A stretch of DNA of 6,416 nucleotides from Bacteroidota bacterium (GTDB lineage Bacteria; Bacteroidota; Ignavibacteria; Ignavibacteriales; Ignavibacteriaceae): NCBI GenBank assembly GCA_021793635.1, contig JAJYSI010000206.1, positions 1 to 6,416 on the forward strand, written 5' to 3'. The translations under genes were made by a program, and so were the position numbers. The notes below the pieces were generated by a model that did not search any database, was not told the origin of the DNA, and saw only the letters and a list, made by a program, of their open reading frames with translations. Each line of letters begins with the position of its first letter. Position 1 is the stretch's first letter. Positions 5,821 through 6,416 of this stretch are shown here, piece after piece.

Positions 5821-5881
5821 AACCTCACCGTTTTAAAATTCCCTTCTCCTTACTAAGGAGAAGGGATAAAGGGATGAGGTT
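5821..5881. repeat. Long perfect hairpin repeat with outer AACCTCA/TGAGGTT arms
   Basis: CCCTTCTCCTT (5841-5851) and AAGGAGAAGGG (5855-5865) form a perfect 11-bp stem with a 3-nt loop. Outside it, AACCTCA (5821-5827) is complementary to TGAGGTT (5875-5881), giving a second concentric stem. The order hairpin, short spacer with GGG, then TGAGG is the same as at 2264-2298. From memory, short hairpins of the type CCTCTCC...GGAGAGG...GGTGAGG are dispersed in many bacterial genomes, including FCB genomes. It lies downstream of a terminator, outside genes. Confidence 0.75.
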
Positions 5882-5882
5882 T

Positions 5883-5917
5883 AAAATAACAAAGCCCTCA
5901 ACTATTCGTTGAAGGCT
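5883..5917 (-). terminator. Rho-independent terminator of the 16-residue-repeat gene
   Basis: On the minus strand AGCCTTCAAC (5917-5908), loop GAATA, GTTGAGGGCT (5902-5893) form a 10-bp stem with one U-G pair, followed directly by TTGTTATTTTAA. It lies about 84 nt after the stop at 6001. On the plus strand the same stem has a C/A mismatch and a poorer tail, so minus is the working direction. Confidence 0.75.
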
Positions 5918-5920
5918 CCA

Positions 5921-6000
5921 TATAATTTTTAGTTAGCTAACGATCTTAAAGAACAGGCTCCCGGGGCAAATTATATTGCAAGCCTTTTATCTAAAAATAT
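5921..6000 (-). other. 3' untranslated region with palindromes
   Basis: Between the repeat gene and its terminator the DNA has a perfect 10-bp palindrome, GTTAGCTAAC (5932-5941). It also has an interrupted inverted repeat in which AGGCT and GCAA on one side match TTGC and AGCCT on the other (about 5956-5985) around CCCGGG. No coding potential is seen. Extra mRNA 3' structure is possible. Confidence 0.4.
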
Positions 6001-6416
6001 TTATTTTGCGAAAGCGTATCTGCTTCCAAGTTCATCTAATTGAGAATTGGATTTAGCGAAAGCATAACGGCTGCCTAATTCATCTAACTGTGAATTTGAT
6101 TTTGCGAATGCATAACGGCTTCCAAGTTCATCTAACTGAGAATTTGATTTAGCAAAAGCATAACGACTTCCAAGTTCATCTAATTGTGAATTTGATTTTG
6201 CGAATGCATATCTGCTGCCAAGTTCATCTAATTGTGAATTGGATTTTGCAAAAGCGTATCTGCTTCCGAGTTCATCTAACTGAGAATTCGATTTAGCAAA
6301 AGCGTAACGGCTTCCGAGTTCATCTAACTGTGAATTTGATTTTGCGAAAGCATATCTGCTGCCTAATTCGTCTAACTGAGAATTAGACTTTGCAAAAGCA
6401 TAACGGCTTCCAAGTT
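6001..6416 (-). CDS. 3' end of a protein of perfect 16-residue tandem repeats
   Basis: The minus-strand frame ends at TAA (6003-6001) and stays open to the right edge, so the 5' part is missing. The visible 137 residues are eight complete copies of LGSRYAFAKSNSQLDE and a final LGSRYAFAK before the stop. Every copy is identical in protein sequence, yet 13 of 16 codon positions show synonymous changes (Arg as CGT or AGA, Ser as TCT, TCA, TCC or TCG, Leu as CTT, CTC or TTA). That pattern shows the frame is truly coding and under strong selection. The unit has no Pro or Cys, one Gly, and balanced charge (Arg, Lys against Asp, Glu). Its hydrophobic residues L, Y, A, F, A, L suggest an amphipathic helical or solenoid repeat. 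No signal or anchor can be seen because the N-terminus is outside. I do not recognise the family. It has its own terminator at 5883-5917. Confidence 0.85.
   Translation of the reverse strand, partial: LGSRYAFAKSNSQLDELGSRYAFAKSNSQLDELGSRYAFAKSNSQLDELGSRYAFAKSNSQLDELGSRYAFAKSNSQLDELGSRYAFAKSNSQLDELGSRYAFAKSNSQLDELGSRYAFAKSNSQLDELGSRYAFAK

Overview
The window is AT-rich bacterial DNA in which every credible gene lies on the minus strand, so it reads right to left. No rRNA, tRNA or core-metabolism gene is visible, so the organism cannot be named firmly. Two things suggest the Bacteroidota/Ignavibacteriota (FCB) side of the tree: short hairpin repeats of a kind I associate with those genomes, and a helical hypothetical protein (3703-4404) resembling a Bacteroidota family. 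This is an inference. The content is that of an accessory, repeat-rich region: a recombinase, orphan genes, a helicase pair and at least four repeat families.

Left part (1-1862). A two-gene operon is cut by the left edge. Its first gene (1218-1676) encodes a small membrane-anchored coiled-coil protein. Three bases later comes the start of a large superfamily 1 helicase/ATPase (1-1214), seen only through its N-terminal region, Walker A and motif Ia. The two share a reading frame and are separated by one TAG. This pair is the best candidate here for an undescribed (possibly defence) system. A short direct-repeat cluster lies upstream of it.

Middle part (1863-3420). An integron-type tyrosine recombinase (IntI, 2407-3420) carries all catalytic residues and the IntI-specific insertion. 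Downstream of it, on the same strand, is a 117-residue protein (1863-2216) with KPGTKK, VRYRYD and KAAGGRW motifs. A GC-rich segment with two hairpins separates them. I found no convincing attI site, attC site or cassette array, so this looks like a solo integrase with a partner gene.

Right-middle part (3421-6000). A GC-richer helical hypothetical gene (3703-4404) has a very strong ribosome binding site and its own terminator-like hairpin. It is followed by about 1.6 kb without a convincing gene. That stretch holds a tandem array of about 52 bp units built on a small hairpin (4677-5160), a minisatellite of about 20.5 bp period carrying TCATTTTA (5202-5480), a doubtful ORF running into the minisatellite (5364-5720), a long hairpin repeat (5821-5881) and a terminator (5883-5917).

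Right edge (6001-6416). This is the 3' end of a gene made, as far as visible, only of a 16-residue repeat, LGSRYAFAKSNSQLDE. All eight full copies are identical as protein although 13 of the 16 codon positions vary silently. The terminator at 5883-5917 belongs to this gene.
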